From Arachnopeziza araneosa (lineage: Eukaryota; Ascomycota; Leotiomycetes; Helotiales; Arachnopezizaceae): DNA of 64,000 bases. Below, one piece after another: positions 35,540 through 46,930 of this stretch. The notes under the pieces were generated by a model. It was not told the DNA's origin. It did not search any database and was given only the letters and a program-made list of their open reading frames with translations. Made by a program: the position numbers and the translations under genes. Location: positions 1 to 64,000 of the forward strand of contig QYAI01000133.1 of the NCBI GenBank assembly GCA_003988855.1, written 5' to 3'. Position 1 is the stretch's first letter. Each line of letters begins with the position of its first letter.

Positions 35540-37218
35540 ATGGCTCCTAGTTTCAAGCTCGAAAACCTTGACGCAAAAGAGTTAGCCATATTCAACCTCG
35601 AACGAGAACTATTTTGGCGAGAAGAACATCCTGAGCTATCTTTCAAGAATCTCTCATCAGATTTCATCATTAAATCTACCAAGGAAAAGAAAATTTGGTT
35701 TAGAGATTTACGAAAAAAGAAAGGTGAAGAGGGTTGGTCGACCCTACATCATCCAAAGCTTGGCGAACTCCCTCATCCTTGGCAACTTAGACTCTGTGAG
35801 GACCCACACACAGAAATAAGGATCCCAAAGTACTACAACCCGAACACTCGTGAGACTCAACGTCGCGATCCTCGACTTGGAAAGGATTTTATCGAGAAAC
35901 TCAACTCGCTGGCTGATCAGAGTAGGAAAGAGGATATTAAAAAGATTCCGAAGAGTCTGAGGCCATCTATTGGACTTGATATTGCGGGATCTCGAAAGAA
36001 AGCCGACCCAAAAAAGGAACTAGGTAAAGACTATCATCATCAACCAATAGGAAAGATAAACGAGAGACATCGATATGAGATCGTTCATACGATTGATGCT
36101 GGAGACGGTTCTATGGGGGCTATGAATGGTGGTGTTTTTGTAGTCAAAATGAAGAATAAGCCACAGTTGTTCGTTGAGAAAAGGTATTTGCATATCTCAC
36201 CTGCTGGGCTTAACCATTTACTTACATGTGATGACGTAGATTCCAAAAAGAAAAGGCCATGCACGCTCTTGCCAAGAAAGAAATAGCCATGCTTCAGAAA
36301 CTTTTTCACAGCGCCATCAGTTTCTACACCGATGGTTTCTGGACCACAGCCGACGCCTCGCTTTACGTTGAATTCTGCGACAGGGGTGATATGAAGGATA
36401 TAATTAGAGCTTTTGAGAAGAAAGGCCAATCTAAAAATGAGCTCATCAGCGTTCCTGAAGGTTTCGTATGGCATGCATTTATCTGCCTCCTCGATGCTTT
36501 GACGTACCTCTTGCTAGGACGAGGACCAATGGACACCAACGCCTGCGACTACAGGAACCACAGAAAAGAACCAGGTTGGGTGCCTATTCTCCATCGTGAT
36601 CTCAAACCAGACAACATACTACTTCGGTCCAGATCTGAACCCTCGAGTCCGAAATATTTCTACTGCATCATCAGTGACTTTGGTCTCGCATGCGACGACC
36701 TCCCTCGAAACCACCCCGATTGCGATAGAGCCCAGAAACACGGCGGTATCTGTGGAACATGCTCCTACTTCGCTCCAGAACTCCTGTACGATCCCTATCC
36801 ATGTAAGGGATCCAACGAAGAAGATGAATTCCCGCAAGGCGAAAGACATTCCGCAAAATCCGATTTGTGGGCCCTCGGAGCCACAATCCATAATCTCGCT
36901 TCGCCGTCGTTGAACTCTCACTTGAGAGCAAGACCTGCTAATGTTGAGAGTGGAAATATCTGGCTCAATGGATTAGCATCCCGCAGATTACCTTTTCCAA
37001 GAATCGCAGATGATTATAGTGACGAGTTGAACGAGATGATTCAGCTTTGTGGAGAGGAAGATAAGAACAAGAGACCTTCTGCTCCGGTTATGTTGCAGAT
37101 GGCTGTTGCAGCCGGGACCCGGGCGGGTTTTGATCATATTGAAAATCATGACCCGTTGCCTGGGTGGTCTACTAGAGTTCACTCTTATCATGCTAACAAG
37201 GCGAGGCCTTCCGAGTAG
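35540..37218 (+). CDS. Protein kinase with WW-like N-terminal segment
   Basis: Two exons (35540-36183 and 36240-37218) encode 540 residues. The N-terminal 200 residues are charged and hold a WW-like motif at about 77-111: LPHPWQ with W81, then KYYNPNTRET with Y98, Y99, N100, T103, T106 and P111. The second signature Trp is replaced by Arg108. The kinase domain starts near residue 190 with a glycine-rich segment (DAGDGSMGAMNGGVFVVK) and a candidate Lys near 213. The catalytic loop HRDLKPDN has D335, the magnesium motif is DFGLA with D361, and the activation segment ends TCSYFAPELL. Subdomain IX is SDLWALGATIHNL. All catalytic residues are present, so it is probably active on Ser/Thr. Fungal expansions of such kinases have mostly unknown roles. 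The intron interrupts the N-lobe. Confidence 0.88.
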
Positions 37219-38222
37219 GTTCGTATGAGACTCTTGCACATTCACCTTGGATCTAGTTTGGCCATCCTTTGGTTTTTGCTCACGCAAAACCAATTGTAGC
37301 AGCTTCGGATATTCGTCCAGGATGTATCTCTTACTTCTGAGCGTCGTTGTTTTCTGACTCAATGATACCAGTTAGCAAAATATTTCCTCAAATTCGATTC
37401 GCACTTGTACATTCTGGGCCCTTCACTTTTATTGAGAGACTCCGGTACAGCATATAGTTCTTCTTTACTTTCAACTTCAAGTCTCTCATCCCGACATAAA
37501 TTCCTGTTTCGTATGAGCACGCTCATTCATCAGCTCCAGAATTTAGTCAGAAGACCCAAATGTTCTATATTCTCTCCATCCGTGGCGCATAAAACTACCT
37601 TCGCTCCATCTTACCAGCCTTCGTGTTTCTCCGCACTAGTTATGAAACCTTGATCAGAATATGCATTCCATTTCTTTCATTCTCCATAGGGTTCACTTGA
37701 ATAGCTAGCTAGACGAGCGAACCCGCGGACTTCCTAATTGGGAAATCCCGCACCACCGCAAAATAGAGTCACACTTCTCCATCAAGCACCTGTCCACATC
37801 TAATGAATCTACGAGTCAAAAATCTTCAAATAATAACTAGACTTGGATTCAACGCTTATGTGCAACTACTGTATCTATGTATTAAGTGGCGCCGCTTTGC
37901 AAGCTTTGAATGACCAATGGCTGCGAATATTTTGAGTATTGATGGGAATGGCAAGACTTTAACATGTAGCTGACTTTGTATCGTGAAATTCAGCCGTGCT
38001 GTTAGTGATGTCGAAGAGAGAGAAGATAATAGGAGATGAGTTAGATAAAATCGCATTTGGAGATTTGAGAGTCTTAATGGAGAGTATCTTCATCAATTGT
38101 AGCGTTAACCATATATTGAGCGCTATCCCAAACAAACTTCGACTTCCGTAATTTATGCATTATCTGACTATAATTGTTTTCTTACTGTGAAAACCCATGT
38201 TTTCAATCATCATATATGTATA
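37219..38222. other. Intergenic region between convergent genes
   Basis: 3' flanks of the kinase gene (plus) and the sugar transporter gene (minus). Only short frames without features. Confidence 0.5.
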
Positions 38223-39929
38223 TTACACCTTCTGCTCAATCTCAATGTGCGAAACCACATCGCGATCAGACTTCTCACTGTCTCCCTCCAACGGCTCAAA
38301 AACGTGAGTTCGCCACTGACGAACCGGAATGTGCTCCAAGAAAAAGCAATCAATCTCCGTGTTGGTCCTACCCGTTGTCTCACCAACACAGAACCATACG
38401 TAAGCTAAGGTGAAGCAATCCGTAGCGGCATAAAAGAAGCCAATTATCGGACCTAGGTTGGCGGAGAAATAGAGATAAGGACTGATAAAGACCATAAGCC
38501 AGACGGTGAAGAAGAAGACTCCGATGGAGGCGGCGGTGATTTTGTTTCTGTTGCGACCCACGGCCATTTCGGATGCCATGGTGTAAGAGAGCGTTCCAAT
38601 GGAGAAGTTAAAGCAGATGATGTTTATATAGGAGAATACAACGATAGTGGTGCTGACGGCGTGACTGAAGGGACCACCGCGGTGAGTGGTGCCTAGACCG
38701 CCGACAACGAGAAGAGAGACACCCATGCCAATTGTGCAGACGAGGAGGTTGACGCGGCGGCGGATCTTGTTACCTAATATGACAGAGGCGCCGACAGCAA
38801 CAATTTGGATTACGTTTGTGATGGTGTTGATCGTAAATGGTTGGACACCACCTAGGGACTGGGCGAAGACTACACCATACGTATACCAAAATTGAATGCC
38901 GTTAATCTGCTGAGCGAACATGGCGCCGCAAGAGTAGATCAACTTGCGGCGTTCAACGGGGTCGCGGATCAGATCCGCCCATGAGGAGCTGCTGGCCATT
39001 TCCTTCTCGAGTGTGACTTGGTCATTGATGACTTTCAGATCATTGGCTGGGTTATATCTAGGATAAGAGCGATTTATCTTTCTTAGTGATTGCTCGGCTT
39101 TCTCATGGCGGCCCTTGTAGATAAACCACACTGGACTCTCTGGGATGAAAGGTAGAAGGATGATCATTGCTCCTGGCAAGAGCATCAACAAGCCCATGGG
39201 AATGTGGTAAGAAGTCGCGCTATCAATGGATTCAGTTCCTTGGTCAATACACGAGACGGCCAGCTGCGAGAGGGATTGCATGAACTGAAACATCATGAGT
39301 GCAGGACCGCGGAATTCCGCTGAGGCGATTTCGCCAATGTAGATCAAACAAGTCGCGGTGAATTGACCAATACCGAGTCCGACAAAGACACGACCAAGGC
39401 AAAAGACAGCGTAAATACCAGATGCGACAAGTTGAATGATTGCGCCAAGGATGATGCAGATGGAAGCGGATAAGAAGACGGCTTTTCGACCCCATTTGTC
39501 ATTGATGGGTGCTGTTATAAGAGCACCAGTGAATTCGCCAACGTAGATAAGTGATGCTGTAACGGAGAGAAAGGTTGTGCTAAGAGCATAGGTTCCATCG
39601 GAAGCCCTGTGTCCATAATCACGAATGAAAGCCTTCATCCCTTGGATACCGGTGTAGTAAATAGTATCTTTGCATCGAGTTAGTACGATATTGCTACTTT
39701 TTAAATGAGAAAACAATAGCTCCAAGCCGAGTTTCTCAAGAAGTTCCAGAGGGAGACAGCAGCACATTTGGAACATCTTCAAGTTTCATGAATGTGGCAG
39801 AAAATAGAGCATTGAGAAAGGGATAAACATACCATAACCATAGCACAAAGCTCCAATTGTCGAAACCAAGCAATAGAAAAGCGCCCATTTATGATGCGCC
39901 CACTCAATATTCAGATTGAGAAATGCCAT
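38223..39929 (-). CDS. MFS sugar transporter (hexose-transporter family)
   Basis: Two exons (39929-39833 and 39667-38223) encode 513 residues; the 165-bp intron has GT-AG ends and an in-frame stop. Twelve hydrophobic segments are visible. Sugar-porter signatures are present: NDKWGRKAVF after TM2, GRVFVGLGIG in TM4, PESPVWFIYKGR after TM6 (with Val instead of the usual Arg), and AQQINGIQFWYTYGVVF in TM7. The N-terminus is short (MAFLNLNIEWAHHKWALF) and leads into TM1 with ALCYGYDTIYY. The tail is acidic. Function is probably proton-coupled uptake of a sugar or oligosaccharide at the plasma membrane; the substrate cannot be assigned. An in-frame ATG further upstream (about 40004) is possible but would add a segment without family similarity. 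Confidence 0.9.
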
Positions 39930-40932
39930 CTTCCAAAAAAATACCCCGAGATTGGACAATGGTCGATCAAGATAAAGAAGTCGATGTAGAAAGCCAAGTT
40001 TCACGCTGCCGAAAGAAAACCATGCTTGGGAAGGACGGTTTTATATCTCCTCTGAAGAGAGTCGAGATGTAAACAAGACTTTCGGAGTTCAAGAGCCATG
40101 GTTGGAAGCTCAGCTAGCAGATGTTAAATAGACTGCGATTGGGATGATATTGGAACCAATCTTGTCAAGGGGTGGAGGCGGAGGCGGGGTCGTGGGGTTT
40201 GCGAGGAGCGGAGGGTTCAGCCACAGGATCGGAGATCCGAAAGGGGAATTCACTTCTGCCACACTTCTTTCTACCACCTTCTCAGCTCCGATGCCTAAAC
40301 TATTTTATGCTCCGTCTACTCCGATATTTGTGTTGTAAGACTAGTGTGACTTCTCTCGCTGAGCTCCGACCTCGTGAATATAAATGTGCCTTCAAACGAT
40401 GGCAAGAGTCTGAGTATCCAGCCAATGGCTAAGTCGCTTGACATTTTGGCCGTTGTGGCTTTGCTCCCAATGGAGAAAACTGTACAAGAAGTAGATTCCT
40501 GTGAGCGCTAGCTGCAAAATCGGGTGGTTTCGACCATCGAATATGAACATCGACGTTCTAATAGTTTTACGAAAACAATGGGGGGAAATGAGAATTGGCT
40601 ACTAACTACATTCTATTGAAGCCTTGATTTATGGGTTCGAAAATCGAGAACACATGTGGCTAAAAGCTTTTTCATCAACATATCATTGATAACTGAATTC
40701 ACCAGCAGTCCTAAAGTACCAATTTATCCACCTTTCTATAATAATAGATACTATTAGAAGTTGGATTCATGGTGAAGAGACTTGGAATTTCAATATTTAG
40801 CAGGATTGAGCCCGAGTGTCATTCGTATATTTGGCATTATGTTAACCAAGCTTAGACTTCTTTGCAACTATCTCACATTCTACCTCATCGAAGAACCAGC
40901 TTACAGATGATCCTTGAATTACTTCTCTTCGC
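39930..40932. other. Intergenic region
   Basis: Promoter side of the sugar transporter and 3' flank of the ACS permease. A G-rich stretch (ggaggcggaggcgg) lies at about 40171-40190. No gene supported. Confidence 0.5.
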
Positions 40933-43009
40933 CTAATGTGCGAACCTGAAATCTAATCTCTTGTTACCCTCATCCGTTGTCGTGGCGAGGTAGTGGACTC
41001 TCTCCTCTTCGGTCAAAGCATTCCACTTGGCATCCCTCTGTTTATTCCTCCAGACGTAGTAGATTTTGGTCAACGCATACACAGCAATATTGGCTGAGCA
41101 GATGATGACCAAAGCACGATCTCCTCGTTTGTATCTTGGAGCGTCGTCTGTGCGGTAGATGTTGGAAGCGATAATACCACCTGATTGGACCGCCATGTTA
41201 TAGAGCGCGGCAGAGACGGTGCGAGAGCGGACGGCGTTGGAGTTACGGGAGTTCCATGCGACTTGAATGGGATGTGCTGGGTGAATTAGTGAATTGAGTT
41301 TAAGAGGGTAAGAGGGTAAGAGCTTAGAAAGACCTACCGGAAGGATAAGAGAGCAGCAAACTCATGATTCCGAAAGCGGACCACTTATTGATCTTAGTGA
41401 TATCGACCTTGTAGATATATATCAAGAATGGAAGTGCCCAAACTTGTCCCAAGGCACTTGTGAGTGTCAATTCTCCCCATATCTCAGCCACATATGTCAA
41501 TGCCAACATTGTAACCATGTGAAAGACGGTACTAGGGATGACAAGAAGATTGGTCTTAAAAGTACTAAAGCCGAGTCCTTTGAGGGTAAGGGTGAGGTAT
41601 TGCGCTGGGGTTGTTTCAGGGATCTGGAACATCAGGCCGATAATGTACAAAGGCCAGAGATCGTAGTCAGAAAGCGATTTCCATAATAGTTTCGGCGTAA
41701 TAGGCTGTCGGTTGTGCATGCTGGACTTTGTTGGATCTTCACGAATGACACGATTGATGATGATAGTCTCTTCACTAGGACAGTGTCAGATCTCGATATA
41801 TTGTCAAAGACCAATACCACATACCGTTCTGTAAACCAACCTTTTTTGCCACGGATGCGGCTGGCCGTTTGAGTGGGCGAAGCAGGCATAAGCGCAAAGG
41901 AAACGACGGCGATGACAAAGGTAAGAATTCCCTAAAATTTTGGTTAGGAAACGACTTAGCTAAAAGGGCTGAAAATAAATACCTCAATCAAAAATAGCCA
42001 TCGCCATCCAGATTTATGATGAACACCTCGCATGTGAAGCAGACCGAAAGCAAGGAAGGCAGCGAGCACATCAGATATAGACATGGCAGTCCAAAAAAAT
42101 CCAAGGCGAAGAGACAATTCGTGGTGCTTGTAGAAATACGATAGGTACAAGATAATCTAATTGAAATGTTAGAATATGGACATAATGGTGGGGGGGTGGA
42201 CATACATCTGGAATGAAACCGCCTTGAAGTATACCAAGAAGCGCTCTGCAGGTAAGGAAACTTGTGCGACCGCTGAGCCAGAATTGAGCTGAAGCGACAA
42301 TGGACCAAAGGATCAATTGTGCTGGAATCCAACGATCGGGACCGATCCATTTTGAAACCAGTTGGGATGGTAATTCAGCGGACAAGAAGGCCAGTTTGAA
42401 GACTGTATTACCAAGGTTGAAGTCTGACATGAATTAGCTATAAGATCTTGTAAATAATGGCTGAGGATATACCGTTGGTAGTCAAGTGAAGTTCTTTCAA
42501 AAAATTGTCTGTGACGGCTTGTTGAATGTTTGAACGATCGAGTTCTAAAGCCATGAACATAATGCATGCCCAGACCTGCAGATAGCTAGTTAGATATGAG
42601 TCAAATTATGAAGTGTTTTAATGTTTACCATGATCTTCCAATCTATCTTTCGAATGAGCCTATTCTCTTCGCCCCACGTCCACCTAGCCGATGGGTCAAA
42701 TCGATGCACATTCTCCCAAGAAGCAGGAGGTTGGTATTCTTTTGCAGTATCGGGATCGTCAAAGACTGAGGGCTGAGTGGCGATAGCATCCGGGTCGTAT
42801 GTTCTTTTGGTTCGCTGAAACCAAAATCTTTTCTCCTCCCCAGGAAGGCCGAGAGCACCAGCAGCAGGGACTTCTTGCTCTCTGACCTTGGAGGCTTTCT
42901 CTTTGGAGTCTCCTAAGTCATCAGACGAAGAAGTGGAACTGAGAGATGGAGGAGATCTTCCACCGGCTGGCGAATGGACATTGATATTCTTTGCGAGAGC
43001 GGTCGACAT
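40933..43009 (-). CDS. MFS permease, anion:cation symporter (Dal5/Soa1-like) family
   Basis: Seven exons (43009-42629, 42575-42473, 42423-42206, 42156-41983, 41931-41825, 41774-41338, 41276-40933) sum to 587 residues with every junction in phase. A long polar N-terminal region precedes the ACS-family signature RLIRKIDWKIMVWACIMFMALELDRSN. Further family features are DFNLGNTVFKLAFLSAELPSQLVSKWIGPDRWIP, the TM4-5 region RALLGILQGGFIPD, and the late motif AWNSRNSNAVRSRTVSAALYNM. The family imports organic anions such as allantoate, nicotinate, pantothenate and sulfonates in yeast. The substrate is not readable from sequence. The gene is divergent from the TauD-type dioxygenase at 45252, with about 2.2 kb between, which hints at sulfonate uptake. 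Appears intact. Confidence 0.9.
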
Positions 43010-45251
43010 GATCGAGGTCCCGTGAATACAAGATCGAGTTGCTCAAGTTTAGAGACTGACGTGAAATGGGAAGTGCAAGGGCATATGGCAGACTATATGT
43101 AGACCCAGGAATTGCGAAATTCTTAACCCATCCTTGCGTAAAAACCTTTGCAAAAATGGGTCTGAGAACAGAAGCGCCGAGTTTAATCGCTATCCACGCC
43201 CAGTATTTCGTCACCGTTATCTAGACCTGCTATTTGGGCTCGCAACTCCTAGACAAAGTCGGAAAAGTAGCCCATATGATCACGAGAAGCCCCGCCGCCA
43301 CTGGCTAGACCCTGTTTACCGGGTCTCCCGACAGACTGGCAACTCCCGAGCTAGTTCGCTGGACCGCCATAGACACTATCGGCCTTGGCCAGAACCTATG
43401 CATGCTTAGCAGACATAAATCCCTAGGGCTTGCAGCAGTAATCGTGGCACACTGAGTATCTTGTGCTCTCAAATGACTTATTCAGTGACATTGAATCAAG
43501 AATCTGATAAATGGAAGCAACTGTGTACAACAAACTGTTGTGGTTCTTATCTTGAAAGATCCGAATGTCGATACAGATGCTGGACAATTTAAATTACACT
43601 GATAGCGAAGCACGACTAAGTGTAGCGCTTATAAGCTAGAAGCGATGTACTGCCATGATCTCAGAATCTTTGTACCCTGATACTTCTGATTCCTTGGATG
43701 CACAAATTGTGAAGAAAGCTAAGATATTACAACTTCGCGGTGGAAGTTCGCGTGATTGGCCAAGGCGCTTGCACCTTCAAGGATTACGCCATTTGCCCAA
43801 TGAATTGCTAGCAATTGCAGTATGTTGCCGGGCGAACGCACATCAAATGTGGCAAGCAAGGTGGTCACTGACTCTAGAAAGCCGGACATGCACAGGATAA
43901 TGGGCCCATCTGTGTGGGTACAATTGAAAACAGCTGCACCTCGCATGAAACTGACAGTGAATGCAACGCTCTAGACACATTTTCGGATGCCGCTTTACTC
44001 GTCGAGAGAAGAGAGCTAGAAATAGAAGTTGTCAAAATAAGAACATAGATGCATTTGGCAATTGCGGCCTTGAGCATGTTGCTCTGCAGGAGAAACAAGC
44101 GGCGGGGTCTGGCTTCAAACACCACATCATAATGCTAAATATGATTCAAATCCATAGGGTAGTTCACGAAAGAGCAAAATCGAAAACATCAACAGCTTCC
44201 ACATTCTAGATGCCACAGTTGAATGTTGCAGTTATTCTCACAACCAAAGTTGTGGTGATCACAAGTCTGTATATTTTCGAGCGTACCCCTCGTGCCTAGA
44301 TCGATCAGGGCCGCGGCCCGCTCCGACTTGACGAGGCTTAGGTTTGGCAAACAGAAGAGCACATGGGATCCGAATGAACGAATCAGATATAATGAGAGAG
44401 GTCCTCAGTGGCAATGAAGGCCATGGTCTGGCCATGCATTGTCTGGTCTTGGGCAGCTTTGGAGAATGCGGGCTGGATCAGAAGCGGAAAGAAGTTGGTT
44501 AAGCGATACGCCTGAAGGAATAAATACACGATTGGGCCGTGGGCTGTAGCATTGCACTCAGAATGGCCGGACATGTGAAGGTCGGCCTTTAAAGATGGAT
44601 GAGTTTGCTCCCAAGTTGGATGGAAACTCGATGTTCGGGGCGCTCAGGCCACAACACGTGATCTCTACTCTACCCACCACTTCAATCTCGCCTTTTCTTT
44701 CTCTGTTCGAAAGTCAATGCATCCTAAATCTGCGAGTTGCTGGTTGAAGACTTTTGTTCACATCGATCTTTCCATTCAAAGCATCATATATCCTCGAACT
44801 GCGTCAAGTCATCGCAGTCTCTCAATCGATTACCAATACGAGGTTGGTGATGGAGAGCACGCAACCGGCAAGGAACGTTGTGTCATCTGCACGCAATGTT
44901 CCTTTCTCCATGTGCTGTCAACACCCCACACTCAACAGACTTATCATAGCAGCTGTGGCTTGGAAGGCTGTATCCTTCCTCTGCCACTTGCCGAGCTAGT
45001 CATTCACAGCTGCATTGGCTCGATTGGGGATCTAGCCATTGTCAAATGAGAAGCGGTCTCGGTGTTAAGAACAAACCCCCGTGATGGATACACGGAATGT
45101 CATTGTATCAATTGAGCTGTCACTGATGCCATTTGCTATCGTTTGCGTATTCGGAGCTTTGGTACATTTGAAGACGTGATTGTCCTGTTGAGAACTACAA
45201 ATAGAAACCAAGACCTCGAATTTTCCGGAGCATACTGCACAATTGAGCAAA
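43010..45251. other. 2.2-kb divergent intergenic region
   Basis: Separates the divergent permease and dioxygenase genes and should hold both promoters. Small frames (for example 43134-43409, 43655-43900 and 44717-45049 plus) have no domain features. A CT-rich stretch at about 44680-44705 could mark a transcription start of an unannotated transcript. No gene supported. Confidence 0.5.
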
Positions 45252-46608
45252 ATGGCACCTTCAATCGCTGAGACAGTCTCTCATGGCACTGAGCAGATCC
45301 AAGGGAAGCTCGCGGCTATCAATATAGGAGAAAGCAAGAATGGGGCAACCAAGCAAGAAGAGCCTGAAGCTCCAGCTGTCCAAGAACCAGAGACCAAGAT
45401 TGACAGCAAGCACGCTGAGCCTACTTCAGTCGTCGAAGAGCCAGAGCTCAGAACTGGCCACAAAGAGCCTCTGAAGCTCTCTGGCGCTTTAGATCACTTC
45501 AAAAGCTTTGACGTGACCCCCATCATCGGCCGAGAGTTTGTTGGAGTAAACCTGGCTAAGTGGTTACGAGCACCCAACTCTGACGACCTAATCCGTGATC
45601 TTGCCATCACTAGTAAGCCTTCCAATGTGCCTAGCAATCCACTTGTCCCAAACTCTTGCTAATTCTGATCCAGTATCTCAGCGCGGCGTCGTTTTCTTCC
45701 GCAAGCAAGACGATATCACCAATGACCTACAAAAAGAGCTCGTCCAACGTCTCGGGGAGCTCTCTGGCAAACCTTCCTCCTCCAAGCTACATATTCATCC
45801 TGTTTCAAACTCTGGCCGAGATGGAGGCGGTAAAGATGACGAGATCAGTGTCATCTCATCCGAACAAGCGAAGAAAATATACAAGGGCTCTGGTATCATT
45901 TCAGTAGACAAGAAGCAGAGCGCAAAAGAAGGATGGCATTCTGATATCACATTCGAGCCCATCCCCAGTGATTATGCTCTCCTGCGATTGACACAACTCC
46001 CCAAGACTGGTGGTGGTAGGTTCCAACTATATCACTTTCTTACACCCCGCTGACACAGTATAGATACTCTCTGGGCATCCGGCTACGAAGTCTACGACCG
46101 CATCTCAACTCCCTACCAAAAATTCCTCGAATCTCTAAGCGGCACCTATGCCCAACCAGGATTCAACGAAGCCGCCAATCGCAACGGCTTCAAGCTCTAC
46201 TCAGGCGAGCGCGGTGCCCCCGAGAACGTTGGCGAAGTTCTCGAAGCCATCCACCCCGTGATCCGCACCAACCCCGTGACGGGCTGGAAATCCGTCTTCG
46301 CTGTTGGTCATCACGTGCAGAAGATCAATGGGCTCTCCGAACTCGAGAGCAAGCATCTGCTCGACTGGTTCGTGCGTCTTGTTGTCGAAAACCACGATCT
46401 ACAGGTTCGTCATAGGTGGGAGAATCCCAATGATCTCGCCATCTGGGATAATAGGAGTGTGTACCATGCTGCTACGCCAGATTATCTACATCAAGGTCTA
46501 GGTGAGAGAACGGGTCAGAGAGCGGTCAGTCTGGGAGAGAGACCTTATTTTGATCCTCAGAGTACTGGGAGGAGAGAGGCGCTTGGAAATCAACTTCATG
46601 AATCTTGA
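45252..46608 (+). CDS. TauD/TfdA 2-oxoglutarate-dependent dioxygenase (Jlp1-like)
   Basis: Three exons (45252-45612, 45674-46015, 46064-46608) encode 415 residues in frame. After an acidic, probably disordered N-terminus of about 85 residues comes the domain start FDVTPIIGREFVGVNLAKW. The strand SQRGVVFFRKQ follows, then the iron site WHSDITFE (H209 and D211) and the distal His369 in VYHAATPDY, then an Arg in GERTGQRAVSLGERP that should bind 2-oxoglutarate. This set is typical of the fungal sulfonate/alpha-ketoglutarate dioxygenases related to yeast Jlp1. Those enzymes oxidise a sulfonate, or a related substrate, and release sulfite. The substrate here is inferred. The neighbouring divergent ACS permease fits a transport partner. 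All catalytic residues present. Confidence 0.9.
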
Positions 46609-46930
46609 GGCGTGCAAATTTTTCTGTAGCCCGAGAATCATCATTAGATATATATCAGCTGCAGCAACACCTATCTTTTCCCACGTGATCACTCAAACAC
46701 TTGCCTACAACTATATCGCGTTTCAAAGATAAAAGCAATTATATCCCCGAGGTTGTTGTCAACGAGAAATACAAACTACAAGTGTCGTAATAAAGACCAG
46801 AAGAGGATAGAATTCACGATTGAAAATCAGAATTTTGGGTTCAGAAGTATTGTCAAAGTAGGAGGAAGATTGATAATTGATATTATTCATCATTCGTATA
46901 TAAGCTTCTGTATAATGTATGCGCGCACTT
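46609..46930. other. Short convergent intergenic region
   Basis: 3' flanks of the dioxygenase and sedolisin genes, AT-rich. Nothing recognised. Confidence 0.5.
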
